The position numbers were made by a program, and so were the translations under genes. Source: Acidobacteriia bacterium UBA6623 (GTDB lineage: Bacteria > Acidobacteriota > Terriglobia > Bryobacterales > UBA6623). Taken from it: a stretch of 60,019 nt of DNA. The notes under the pieces were generated by a model, which saw only the letters and a program-made list of their open reading frames with translations, was not told where the DNA came from and made no database searches. This document shows positions 1 to 8,259 of this stretch, piece by piece. The stretch is from the NCBI GenBank assembly GCA_002433055.1, contig DJHJ01000020.1:1-60019 (forward strand). Reading direction: 5' to 3'. The stretch's first letter is position 1; the number at the start of each line of letters is the position of its first letter.

Positions 1-23
1 CCTCGACGAAGAAATCGGTAAAG

Positions 24-743
24 ATGACTGCTACGAGCAGCAAGAAAAAGACTTTAAGGAAGGCTGGTACGGTGAGTAGAGCTCGTACGAAAACTTCCCA
101 AAAATTAAGAAAATTGACCACAAGTGCCAGGTTGCCCGTAGTTGGGAAAATTGTAAAACGACGGGTGACTGCTGCCGAGGCCAAGGTAATAGCCGATCGC
201 AAACGTGCAGAAGCAGCTTTGGTTTTGTCTAAAGCAGCCGAGAGAGTAGCAGGTGAAAAACAGAGTAAAAACTACGAGAAAGCAGCAAGTTACTTCAACA
301 ACCGAAAATTCCCTCAGGCATTACAGTGGTTCGAAAAGGTAATCAAAGGGCCTGACTCCACGCTGCGGCATCGTGCCGAGGTCTATATTCGCATCTGCAC
401 AGAGCGTCTAAAAGTTAGAAAGATACGACTTCGGAGCGCCGATGACTACTATAACTATGGAGTCAAACTAATCAACGATCGAGAGTTGGAAGAAGCTGAG
501 CGCTGTCTTACAAAGGCGTTAAAACTGAGCGCAGATGGCGATCACATTCACTATGCGGCTGCGGTGGTTCGGGCTCTGCGAGGTGATGAGGATGTTGCTT
601 TCGAGAGTTTGCGGCGTGCTATTGTGTTGAACGATCGAAACAGGTTGATGGCTCGTACGGATGGGGATCTATCATCGCTAAAAGATCATCCTGATTGGGA
701 TGCGCTAATTTTTCCTGATGAATCGGACCAGCCAGATTCTTGA
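24..743 (+). CDS. TPR-repeat protein with lysine-rich N terminus (5' end possibly outside window)
   Basis: Residues 1-70 are very rich in Lys, Arg, Thr and Ser and look disordered. From about residue 85 the protein has helical tetratricopeptide-like repeats: one around the FNNRKFPQALQWFEKV stretch and another around YNYGVKLINDRELEEAERCL. The role is unknown; TPRs usually bind protein partners, and the basic head could bind nucleic acid or membrane (inference). The frame stays open from this ATG back to the window edge and the codons there also encode Ser, Thr and Lys. The true start may therefore lie upstream, and the first Met here may be internal. No operon partner is visible on the left. 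Confidence 0.7.
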   Translation: MTATSSKKKTLRKAGTVSRARTKTSQKLRKLTTSARLPVVGKIVKRRVTAAEAKVIADRKRAEAALVLSKAAERVAGEKQSKNYEKAASYFNNRKFPQALQWFEKVIKGPDSTLRHRAEVYIRICTERLKVRKIRLRSADDYYNYGVKLINDRELEEAERCLTKALKLSADGDHIHYAAAVVRALRGDEDVAFESLRRAIVLNDRNRLMARTDGDLSSLKDHPDWDALIFPDESDQPDS

Positions 744-862
744 CGAAGTTGTCGGGCTGGAAGTGCCGAATTGCATGTATTGTCTCACTGGCTAATTGAT
801 ACGGGTTAGAAAGTTGATAATTGCAGATCAACCTTTCTGGTGTACATTCGACCTCATTTCGT

Positions 863-868
863 TATAAT
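863..868 (+). promoter_or_regulatory. -10 box (TATAAT) placed for a leaderless start
   Basis: A perfect TATAAT lies 6 nt before the ATG at 875, so transcription should start at or next to the A of the start codon. There is no Shine-Dalgarno sequence before this ATG and no good -35 match. Another gene (54527) has almost the same arrangement. Confidence 0.45.
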
Positions 869-874
869 CCCGTC

Positions 875-1783
875 ATGTTGATTGTTGGTCGCCGATGCTT
901 TCTTTTTGGTATTGCCACTTTAGCCGCTATTTGTAGCTCAGGTCTCGGTCGCTTTCGACTAGCAGTGACAACCGATGAGATTTCTGACGATCTTCTTACG
1001 GCCATCCAATTTTTAAAGCGCTTTGGACTGCGGCACGCTGAATTGCGAAAGTTTGAGGGGCAATATAACACAAAACACTCAATTGAGAAAATTCGTGCGG
1101 CAAGACACTTGTTCAATGACCACGGTATCAAAACTGCGATTCTTGACACCCCATTTTTTAAAATTCCACTACCTCCAGATACGCCAGAGGGCCACCGGAT
1201 TCTCGATTCCCAATGGGCGTTACTTGACGATGCCATGGACCGTGCTGAAATTCTGGGTACAGACAAGATCCGGACATTTGCATTTACATACCGACGTGGC
1301 GAGCGTCCGGATCCAGCAAAATGGCCACGTATCGTAGAACTTGTCCGTGAATCCGCCGGTCGTGCTGCCAATAGGGGGTTTCGGATAGCCCTTGAAAACG
1401 TCGGGCGTAGTTATGTGGCGACCGCTAAAGAGGCTTCCCGGATTTTGGAAGCCATTCCTGACGCAAACTTTGGGCTCACTTGGGACCCTAACAATTCAGC
1501 CCGTTCTGATGGTGAAGCGTTTCCAGAAGGGTATGCACGGCTGGATCCAGCACGTATTTTTCACATCCACTTTCGAGACTACCTCCGGCTTCCATCTGGC
1601 AAAGTGAAATGGTGTGGTATTGGTGAGGGTGAATTTGATCACCTTGGCCAGTTGCGTAAACTTCTGGAAGATGACTACAGAGAAACGATCTCGCTTGAAA
1701 CTCACTATACGATCCAGGGCAGCAAGATGCGTGCCAGTGAATCATCGATAAAAGCTTTACTGAAAGTGATTGAGCGTGTTTGA
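875..1783 (+). CDS. Sugar phosphate isomerase/epimerase-like TIM-barrel protein, Tat-type signal
   Basis: The protein belongs to the xylose-isomerase-like TIM-barrel superfamily (sugar phosphate isomerase/epimerase, AP-endonuclease-2 fold). Family-like stretches include a Glu in IALENVG, an Asp in LTWDPNN, a His in FHIHFRD and a Glu near the end in ISLETHY; these are the usual metal ligands. An in-frame start at 821 exists, but the ATG at 875 is preferred. It gives a 302-residue protein opening with VGRRCFLFG and a short hydrophobic stretch, as in a twin-arginine signal, and a TATAAT lies just upstream. The substrate cannot be told. Exported members of this family are common in Acidobacteriota and Planctomycetota (family knowledge). 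Confidence 0.75.
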   Translation: MLIVGRRCFLFGIATLAAICSSGLGRFRLAVTTDEISDDLLTAIQFLKRFGLRHAELRKFEGQYNTKHSIEKIRAARHLFNDHGIKTAILDTPFFKIPLPPDTPEGHRILDSQWALLDDAMDRAEILGTDKIRTFAFTYRRGERPDPAKWPRIVELVRESAGRAANRGFRIALENVGRSYVATAKEASRILEAIPDANFGLTWDPNNSARSDGEAFPEGYARLDPARIFHIHFRDYLRLPSGKVKWCGIGEGEFDHLGQLRKLLEDDYRETISLETHYTIQGSKMRASESSIKALLKVIERV

Positions 1784-1860
1784 AGTCTTAGCGCAGACTG
1801 AAAAATGATCCTTGAAAGGGTGGAGTAAAATCACCTAGCAACAATCTGTCATTTCTCTCA

Positions 1861-1882
1861 GTGCCTCGTCAGATTCAGGCAC
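1861..1882. terminator. Hairpin between convergent genes
   Basis: GTGCCT and AGGCAC form a 6-bp stem with a 10-nt loop between the stop of the upstream isomerase-like gene and the stop of yggX. The two genes converge, so a two-way terminator is plausible, but there is no T-run, which weakens the call. Confidence 0.25.
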
Positions 1883-1899
1883 ATCCGATTACTTTGAGA

Positions 1900-2178
1900 T
1901 TAACCCTGTTCGGGGGGGACGTAATCCGGGGGGAGCTGTGTGCCATCACCGAAAAAAAACTGCTCCATCTGTTTGAGGATAAGATCTTGAGCTTCCATCG
2001 TTCCGGGGTTTAACCGATATTCATTGATCACCATCTTAAGATGCTCGGCCCACATCTCCCAAGCCTGCTGGGAAATACTGTTAAAAACTCGTTGCCCCAA
2101 CTCGTTCTCAAAAGGAAGTTCGTCAAGTCCTGGGAGTTCTTTACCAAGTTTTGCGCATTGTACCATTCGTTCAGCCAT
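1900..2178 (-). CDS. yggX: Probable Fe(2+)-trafficking protein YggX
   Basis: This 92-residue protein matches the YggX family along its whole length: a conserved Cys near the N terminus (Cys8), the GQRVFNSISQQAWEMW stretch equivalent to the ELGKRIYNEISKEAW region of E. coli YggX, and a C-terminal FFFGDG block. YggX proteins help move or protect ferrous iron and limit oxidative damage to Fe-S clusters in the cytoplasm. A GGAG ribosome-binding site lies 8 nt before the ATG. It is divergent from the MATE exporter gene and looks monocistronic. Confidence 0.9.
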   Translation of the reverse strand: MAERMVQCAKLGKELPGLDELPFENELGQRVFNSISQQAWEMWAEHLKMVINEYRLNPGTMEAQDLILKQMEQFFFGDGTQLPPDYVPPEQG

Positions 2179-2437
2179 CTTAATTCTCCACCCACTATTC
2201 TACGGTAAAGCATCTTCAAATAGATGATGTTTCCTACTAGACACACTATGAAATGTCGTCACTCTGCACGGAGCAAAGCTATTAGGACAGTACAATAGTA
2301 AAGATTCAAAATACGGACGCAGCTTTTTTAATTGGAATGATCGACCCTCTGTAGAATTTGAGACAAATCTAATTTGGAGTGTTCTGCTCTAGTGATGTTA
2401 GGTGCAGTCACTTAGATTCCATCACGACGACTAAATA

Positions 2438-3781
2438 ATGGGTGTTAGACAAGAAATTAAGCCAATGCTGGTTCTGGCTTGGCCGGTGGTTGTTTCGGAG
2501 TTGGGCTGGATGGCTATGGTCGTTGTCGACACGATGATGGTCGGTCGTATCAGCGCTGAAGCAATTGGTGCTGTGAGTCTTGGTGCGGCTGCAGTTCACG
2601 CTGTATCAGTCTTTGGTGTGGGGTTATTGTTGGGATTGGATCCCCTTGTCTCGCAGGCGTGGGGTGCACGAAGGATTCGAGATTGTCATCACTTTCTTGT
2701 CCAGGCTCTCTATATCAGTATTGTCGCTTCTCCTCTACTGATGGGGTTGGTATGGTCCTATGCACCTCTACTGGAGCTCCTTGGTGTAGATCGCCAGATC
2801 GAAATTCTGGCACGACCCTACATGGATGCCATAAATTGGAGTATTTTCCCCTTGATGCTTTTCACTGCGTTCAGGCGTTATTTGCAAGGCATGGGCCGAG
2901 TTGGTTGGGTGATGGTCGTACTTGTCAGTGCCAACCTGATTAATGTTGCGGCCAACTGGGTTTTTATTTTTGGCAATCTTGGCTTCACGGCCATGGGAGC
3001 GACAGGTGCAGGTTGGGCAACTTTTGCGTCACGAACGTACATGTTTTTAGCCTTGTTGGTCTACGTGCTGGTCTGTGAAAGTCGCCTGGCGACGGGTCTC
3101 AAGAAAATAACTTTAAGTCCAGCAGTGGACGACATCCGACGTATTATTAATCTTGGATTTCCAGCGGCGATACAAACAGCTCTTGAGGTGGGAGTGTTTG
3201 CTGCTGGAACAACTCTTATAGCCAAGCTAGGAGCGATTCCGCTCGCCTCTCACCAAATTGCTCTTAACTGTGCGGCAGTGGCCTTCATGGTGCCACTTGC
3301 CATCTCTTCGGCTGGAGCTATACGGGTTGGGCACGCTTTAGGTCGAGAGTGTCCCAATGAAGCACGCTCTGCAGGGTGGGCGGCATTACTATTGGGAGCG
3401 AGCTTCATGGGTTGTGCGGCGGTCGTGTTTGTAATGGTTCCGGAACCCATTCTGCGGATGTTCACAGTAAATACGGAAGTTTTGGCAGCAGGGGCGACCC
3501 TCCTGTATGTTGCTGCTTTATTCCAGCTTTCAGATGGTTTGCAAGTAGTAGCTACTGGTGTGTTGAGAGGTGCTGGAGAAACTCGTATTCCCATGATCAG
3601 CACGCTTTTTGGTCATTGGGCTTTAGGTTTGCCAATAGGGTATCTTCTTTGTTTCCAATGGGGCTGGGGTGCATCAGGCATCTGGGTCGGATGGGTGGTC
3701 GGCCTAACTACAGTTGCTGTAGTTTTGCTTGTCACGTGGCACTGGAAAATGGGCAGAAAACCACACCTGGCCACTGATTGA
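2438..3781 (+). CDS. MATE-family multidrug efflux transporter (NorM/DinF type)
   Basis: A 447-residue integral membrane protein with about twelve hydrophobic segments in two similar halves, as in MATE antiporters. The opening (PMLVLAWPVVVSELGWM, then a VDTMMVGR block) is the family's first helix pattern, and GLDPLVSQAWGA is the typical segment after helix 2. Members export cationic drugs or metabolites using a Na+ or H+ gradient. No ribosome-binding site is obvious before the ATG. It stands alone, divergent from yggX and convergent with the transglutaminase-like gene, so the natural substrate cannot be inferred. Confidence 0.88.
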   Translation: MGVRQEIKPMLVLAWPVVVSELGWMAMVVVDTMMVGRISAEAIGAVSLGAAAVHAVSVFGVGLLLGLDPLVSQAWGARRIRDCHHFLVQALYISIVASPLLMGLVWSYAPLLELLGVDRQIEILARPYMDAINWSIFPLMLFTAFRRYLQGMGRVGWVMVVLVSANLINVAANWVFIFGNLGFTAMGATGAGWATFASRTYMFLALLVYVLVCESRLATGLKKITLSPAVDDIRRIINLGFPAAIQTALEVGVFAAGTTLIAKLGAIPLASHQIALNCAAVAFMVPLAISSAGAIRVGHALGRECPNEARSAGWAALLLGASFMGCAAVVFVMVPEPILRMFTVNTEVLAAGATLLYVAALFQLSDGLQVVATGVLRGAGETRIPMISTLFGHWALGLPIGYLLCFQWGWGASGIWVGWVVGLTTVAVVLLVTWHWKMGRKPHLATD

Positions 3782-3850
3782 TACGCTGATATTTTGAGTT
3801 CCCTTTCCGCTCAAATCTTATACCAGAGGGGTTACTGCAGGGGCTAGCAG

Positions 3851-4903
3851 TCAGTTGTCAGTTAAGTCTCGAAACCAAAAACGCTTTTCTAGCAACTCGA
3901 CTGACTTTCCGTCGATTTCTAGTAAAGGATATATAAAGTAATTTAGTGGTTTAGTCTTCTGGTCTTCATCTAGAATCAAGTCACGACCCGTGGTGAAATG
4001 AACCCGGTGCTCATCGTGTGCGCCGAAAAAGTAGTTTTTACGGGAGGGGTCTTTCCAGGCTTCAGAAGCGTCTATGGGGATCCACCCCAAACCCTGCAGG
4101 TAAAATTGTGCCCAGCAGTGATAACCTCCGATATTGCCCCGTCTTTCCTTTGAGGGCAGTGGAAATCCAATCTCAAACTTTGCCGGAATACCTGCTGCCC
4201 TCATCATGCCAATCAGCAATGCATGAAAGTCCGTGCAATTACCCCTTTTGTCCGTACAGGCAAATATGGCATCACCTCGTCCCCAGCCCTCACCACTCTT
4301 GTCGTAGCTCATTGTAGAGACGACGTAGTCGTAAATGAGGCGTGCTTTGTCGAGGGTGTTTTCCGCGCCAGCAGTTTGTGTCTGCGAAAGTTTTCCGATC
4401 AGTCCGTCAATTGGTACCAGGTGATTGGGCTGCAGAAATTTTTTCATATCCTCGCCTAAATTTTGATCTGTTTTCGCAGAATATGGTCGATCTTCGAGGG
4501 CAACGTAATTTTCCTTGCGAGTCACTTCGAACCCGAGCGTCACCGATAGTGGCCAAGGATAACTCCCAGGCGTGAGGTCAATGTAGGCGTAATGGTTGCC
4601 GTAAGTACTCTCGGTCCTCTGCTCATATCGCACTGGACTAACTATCTTTAGGTTGTGGACCTGTTGCTCTTCTGTTTCAGCTGGGAGAGGTATCCAAACT
4701 CTGTAGGTAGTTGCATTCTCAGGCATCGTCGGCATCAAAACCTGGTACCTAAACTCGAAGCGACGGTGTACACCAAGTTCTCGGTTTTCCTGTTCTGTTG
4801 AGTTAGAATCTTTTTCAGATATGCAAGCCGTTAAACCTAGTAGGGCTACTATGCAGGCAACGGTTAACTGAAACTGCCAAGAATATTTATCAAAAAAATT
4901 CAT
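3851..4903 (-). CDS. Transglutaminase-like domain lipoprotein
   Basis: The start at 4903 gives a lipoprotein signal: a hydrophobic core followed by lipobox L-T-A-C, with Cys27 as the lipidation site. A 5-codon longer TTG form begins at 4918. The mature part has a transglutaminase-like core with the thiol-protease triad visible in order: Cys in RGNCTDF, His in GGYHCWAQF, Asp in WIPIDASEAW. Such proteins are cysteine proteases, amidases or crosslinkers in the periplasm. The specific substrate is unknown. The central region between signal and core is beta-rich, as in many bacterial transglutaminase-like proteins. Confidence 0.8.
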   Translation of the reverse strand: MNFFDKYSWQFQLTVACIVALLGLTACISEKDSNSTEQENRELGVHRRFEFRYQVLMPTMPENATTYRVWIPLPAETEEQQVHNLKIVSPVRYEQRTESTYGNHYAYIDLTPGSYPWPLSVTLGFEVTRKENYVALEDRPYSAKTDQNLGEDMKKFLQPNHLVPIDGLIGKLSQTQTAGAENTLDKARLIYDYVVSTMSYDKSGEGWGRGDAIFACTDKRGNCTDFHALLIGMMRAAGIPAKFEIGFPLPSKERRGNIGGYHCWAQFYLQGLGWIPIDASEAWKDPSRKNYFFGAHDEHRVHFTTGRDLILDEDQKTKPLNYFIYPLLEIDGKSVELLEKRFWFRDLTDN

Positions 4904-5018
4904 TATTGAGTGGTCCAAGAATTAACAAACCAAGAAATTTGCATTCGAGAGATTAAGCTCACATGATCCTTCTTGAATGCGCTACGAAAGTAGAGTGTAC
5001 CTCATTTTTACAGTTGTG

Positions 5019-5522
5019 CTAGTAGAACAAGTACTTGCGCCAGCTAACTTGGGCACCACCAAGTTGCCGCATCAAACTGCGACTTGTATGCAAGGTGAAA
5101 GCCTGTGGTTGTCGCATCAGTGCCATGCCGATCTCCTCAGGCATACGGTTTCCTTTTCGATTGTTACAACGGCGACAGCATGTGACCAGATTTTCCCATG
5201 TGCTTTTACCTCCTCGAGAGCGAGCCACCACGTGGTCCAGAGTCAAATCGTTGGCTGTATAGGTTTGTCTACAATACTGACAAGTGTGGCGGTCGCGCAC
5301 TAGAATGTTTTTGCGTGAGAGTGCTCTTGTTTGACGGGGAATGTGGCGGTATTCGAGTAACCGGATTACAGAAGGCACACTCACCTTCAGGCTTGCTGAA
5401 TGTATTGCGAACGAACTCGATTCTTCTTCTGCCGCTAATCCCTTCAGAAGAAGAACTAACGCCCGTCGAGCGACACATATGTTAATCGGTTCGTAACTGG
5501 CATTCAGAACAAGTACCGGCAC
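5019..5522 (-). CDS. HNH endonuclease family protein
   Basis: The C-terminal half carries an HNH nuclease fold. A first zinc knuckle CQYC is followed by LTLDHVVARSRGG, then WENLVTCCRRCNNRKGNR, which includes the second zinc pair and the final N. The opening V-PVLVLNASYEP is the conserved N terminus of a widespread family of chromosomal HNH proteins, so the GTG at 5522 is taken as start (167 residues). A longer frame to 5651 would overlap the dksA-like gene and lacks family similarity. It lies 43 nt downstream of the DksA-like gene on the same strand. The biological role of the family is not established; no restriction or mobile genes are nearby. Confidence 0.8.
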   Translation of the reverse strand: MPVLVLNASYEPINICVARRALVLLLKGLAAEEESSSFAIHSASLKVSVPSVIRLLEYRHIPRQTRALSRKNILVRDRHTCQYCRQTYTANDLTLDHVVARSRGGKSTWENLVTCCRRCNNRKGNRMPEEIGMALMRQPQAFTLHTSRSLMRQLGGAQVSWRKYLFY

Positions 5523-5565
5523 TCGTAAAGAAGAACTCACAGCATCTAACTCGTCAATTCGGCAT

Positions 5566-5940
5566 CTAAAAGTCACGGCGTGAAGGCTGGGAATCTGATT
5601 CCTCAGCTGATTCCTGACAGCCGCGACAAAACCGTGTCCATGGTACTGCATTTAGTCGTTTAATTTCGATATTTTCGTCACAAGATTGGCAACGACCAAA
5701 ATCTGCTCTATCTATACGTCTAAGTGCATCCTCAACCAAGCTAAGGTGTGAAAGATTGGTATCACTCTGATGGGAAAGGAATTCTTTGGAATATGAATTC
5801 TGAGCTTGTGCAGCGCTATCCTCAGGTCCATCCTGGCGAGTATTTCGAATAGCGTGACCGCTCCGTCGGACCAAGGCGCTAATGTCGTCTTGTTCCTGCT
5901 CGAGTCGGCGGCGATATTTTTCTAGCTGCGCCTTTCTCAT
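5566..5940 (-). CDS. DksA/TraR-family zinc-finger protein
   Basis: A 124-residue protein with an N-terminal charged coiled coil (RKAQLEKYRRRLEQEQ...) and a C-terminal four-cysteine zinc finger: CQSC, 17 residues, then CRGC. This is the DksA/TraR layout. These proteins bind the RNA polymerase secondary channel and tune transcription, often with ppGpp. The ATG at 5940 has a GAGGG ribosome-binding site and matches the family length; a 20-codon longer frame exists upstream. It probably forms an operon with the HNH gene. Whether it is functional DksA or a paralogue cannot be decided. Confidence 0.82.
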   Translation of the reverse strand: MRKAQLEKYRRRLEQEQDDISALVRRSGHAIRNTRQDGPEDSAAQAQNSYSKEFLSHQSDTNLSHLSLVEDALRRIDRADFGRCQSCDENIEIKRLNAVPWTRFCRGCQESAEESDSQPSRRDF

Positions 5941-6245
5941 TGATCCCTCTACGATTAAAGCCTTATAGTACGCTGTCAGAAACAGGTATATGGACCCCAA
6001 TTTGCCTAGTATTCTAGGCGTGCTCGGTCATACTGTCAACTTAAGAATGTTTGACATCTTGTCACTCCTGATGACGATTTGGGCGAGTCTTTGAGTCTGG
6101 ACGATTTGCCAAAGATGACTTCCAGGTTAAGCGCCGGCCTGAATCAACTCGTGCTACCATTGAATGGAGTGTTGCATCATATGAGGTTTGCCCATCTTCC
6201 GATGGGTATTTGAAGTGTTTAAGAGGAGCCCGAAGGAAGTTAACC

Positions 6246-6482
6246 ATGGCGAAGGTTTGTGCAGTTACTGGTAAGAAACCAATGTCGGGCAATAATGTTT
6301 CGCACGCCAATAACAAGACCAGGAGGCGCTTCGAACCAAATTTGCACGTAAAGCGATTCTGGGTACCTAGTGAAAAGCGTTGGGTCAAATTAAAGGTCAG
6401 CGCGAAAGCGGTAAAGATCATCACCAAAGTAGGTATTGAGAAGGTTATTGCTGACATGCGCAGGCGTGGTGACAAGGTCTAA
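6246..6482 (+). CDS. rpmB: 50S ribosomal protein L28
   Basis: A 78-residue basic protein matching L28 throughout: the opening KVCAVTGKKPMSGNNVSHA, the RRRFEPNLHVKRFWV block and the C-terminal MRRRGDKV. A strong GAAGGAAG ribosome-binding site precedes the ATG at 6246; an in-frame start 12 codons upstream is not used. Only one Cys is present, so this is the zinc-free (C-minus) form. The gene stands alone without rpmG and is followed by a hairpin with a T-run. Confidence 0.95.
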   Translation: MAKVCAVTGKKPMSGNNVSHANNKTRRRFEPNLHVKRFWVPSEKRWVKLKVSAKAVKIITKVGIEKVIADMRRRGDKV

Positions 6483-6487
6483 ACACT

Positions 6488-6517
6488 GACGCCAAAGCTC
6501 CTAAATGCGTCTTTTTT
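6488..6517 (+). terminator. Rho-independent terminator after rpmB
   Basis: GACGC (6488-6492) pairs with GCGTC (6507-6511) and is followed directly by six T. The stem is short but GC-rich and lies 6 nt after the rpmB stop codon. Confidence 0.5.
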
Positions 6518-6622
6518 GTCGTCTTCTGGGAGGTTTTTCGTTTCAGGGAAGCCGTCTCCTTGGAATACGGTTTGGTTTCGATTGATTCTGAAGCCTTCCT
6601 AACATAAGGAGTTTTTTGACCG

Positions 6623-8098
6623 TTGGCATCTGAAAGCTATCTGGCTATTGACCTAGGTGCTGAAAGTGGACGTGCCATTCTCGGGACACTTGAGCGGGAT
6701 CGACTCTCACTCACTGAACTGCACCGCTTTCCCAATCCGGGCATTCGAACTCTTGGGGGACTCCACTGGGACGTACTGAGATTGTTTGCCGAAATGAAGG
6801 CGAGCCTTAGCAAATCTGCTTCGCATGGACCCGTATCGCTTGGTGTTGATACATGGGGTGTAGATTATGCGTTGCTCGACCGTGATGGCGAATTGGTTTC
6901 CAATCCATATCACTACCGAGATTCCCGCACTAAAGGCATGATTGATGCAGTGACGAAGATTGTTTCACGTGAGGAGATCTTCGAGCAAACAGGACTCCAA
7001 TTCATGGAACTAAACACGCTCTTCCAGCTCTATGCGATGAAAGACTCAGCAGCACTCGAGCGGGCCGATACGCTGTTAATGATGCCTGACTTATTCCACT
7101 ACTGGTTCAGCGGCAACAAAGTGTGTGAATTTTCCGACGCTTCAACTACACAGTTCCATAACCCACGTGCTGGTGATTGGGCACGTGGGCTGCTCGACAA
7201 ACTCCAACTGCCTTCCCATATATTGCCAGAGATAGTACCGCCGGCAAGTGAAGTGGGCAGTCTTTCGAAGCATGTGGCAGAAGAATGCGGAGTAGGTCCG
7301 TTGGCCGTGATAACACCGGCATCACATGATACTGGATCAGCAGTTGCTGCTGTGCCAGCCAAGGGGAAGGCATGGGCGTATTTAAGTTCCGGAACTTGGT
7401 CACTAATGGGTGCTGAAACGGATAAACCCTATGTTACAAATGCTGTCATGGAGCACAGTTTTACTAATGAAGGGGGGGCCTGGGGAACTACGCGCTTGCT
7501 GAAGAATATCTGTGGCATGTGGTTGCTGGAAGAGTGTCGCCGTGATTGGGCACGTAGTGGAATCGAGACACGCTACGACGCACTGCTCACTGAGGCTCAC
7601 AATGAACCCCCTTTTCGATCGTTAATGAATGTCAACGATCCAGGTTTCGTCGCGCCGGGGAATATGCCCGAACGGATTGCAGATCACTGTGTGGCGCTAG
7701 GTCAGCCACGTCCTCAAACTGTTGGCCAATTTGCTCGAGCGATTTTTGAAAGTCTTGCGTTGGCCTATCGTCAGGTTCTCGATGATCTCGAAACAATTAC
7801 CGAAGGGCCTCGTGCCGAAATATTGCATGTAGTGGGAGGAGGGTCTCGCAACAAGCTATTGTGTCAATACACCGCTGATGCTGCAGGTATCCCCGTTGTT
7901 GCTGGACCGGTAGAAGCTACTGCGATCGGTAATCTGCTGCTACAGGCTATGGCCTTGGGTCGTATTGGTGGGAGAGAAGAACTTAGAGACATCGTTCGTC
8001 ACTCATTTGAGCTTAAAACCTACGAACCGACCGGTACGGGTTGGGAAGAGGCAGCTGAACGGCTACGCCGAGCTATTGCACTCGCGAAAACACACTAA
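6623..8098 (+). CDS. rhaB: Rhamnulokinase (FGGY-family carbohydrate kinase)
   Basis: A 491-residue FGGY sugar kinase. The N-terminal phosphate loop DLGAESGR, the substrate-side block VDTWGVDYALLDRDG, the central SSGTWSLMG and the C-terminal VVGGGSRN are all typical of RhaB. It phosphorylates L-rhamnulose with ATP in the cytoplasm, the second step of rhamnose breakdown. Translation appears to start at a TTG, with an AAGGAG site 11 nt upstream. No rhaA, rhaD or regulator lies nearby, so the rest of the pathway must be elsewhere; a related sugar-kinase specificity is possible but less likely. Confidence 0.88.
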   Translation: MASESYLAIDLGAESGRAILGTLERDRLSLTELHRFPNPGIRTLGGLHWDVLRLFAEMKASLSKSASHGPVSLGVDTWGVDYALLDRDGELVSNPYHYRDSRTKGMIDAVTKIVSREEIFEQTGLQFMELNTLFQLYAMKDSAALERADTLLMMPDLFHYWFSGNKVCEFSDASTTQFHNPRAGDWARGLLDKLQLPSHILPEIVPPASEVGSLSKHVAEECGVGPLAVITPASHDTGSAVAAVPAKGKAWAYLSSGTWSLMGAETDKPYVTNAVMEHSFTNEGGAWGTTRLLKNICGMWLLEECRRDWARSGIETRYDALLTEAHNEPPFRSLMNVNDPGFVAPGNMPERIADHCVALGQPRPQTVGQFARAIFESLALAYRQVLDDLETITEGPRAEILHVVGGGSRNKLLCQYTADAAGIPVVAGPVEATAIGNLLLQAMALGRIGGREELRDIVRHSFELKTYEPTGTGWEEAAERLRRAIALAKTH

Positions 8099-8259
8099 TC
8101 TTAGCCTTATGGTCTATTCCGTGACGGGTAACAGATAAACTTCTGTCTCTACGGTTATACACCGCTCTACCTTAGCAATGAGTGAAACTCTAAACAGGGG
8201 TTAAGTAAAAAGGGTAGTAGGATCACTTGTGCTGGTCGCAAGACGTACACTCTTAGACG

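Noticed and set aside
862..1371. 169-codon minus-strand ORF over the isomerase-like gene
   Set aside because: Antisense shadow; the plus-strand protein has clear family motifs.
5523..5651. Longer N terminus for the HNH protein
   Set aside because: It would overlap the DksA-like gene, and the family's conserved start PVLVLNASYEP coincides with the GTG at 5522.
6062..6475. 137-codon minus-strand ORF over rpmB
   Set aside because: It is antisense to the well-identified L28 gene and shows no domain.
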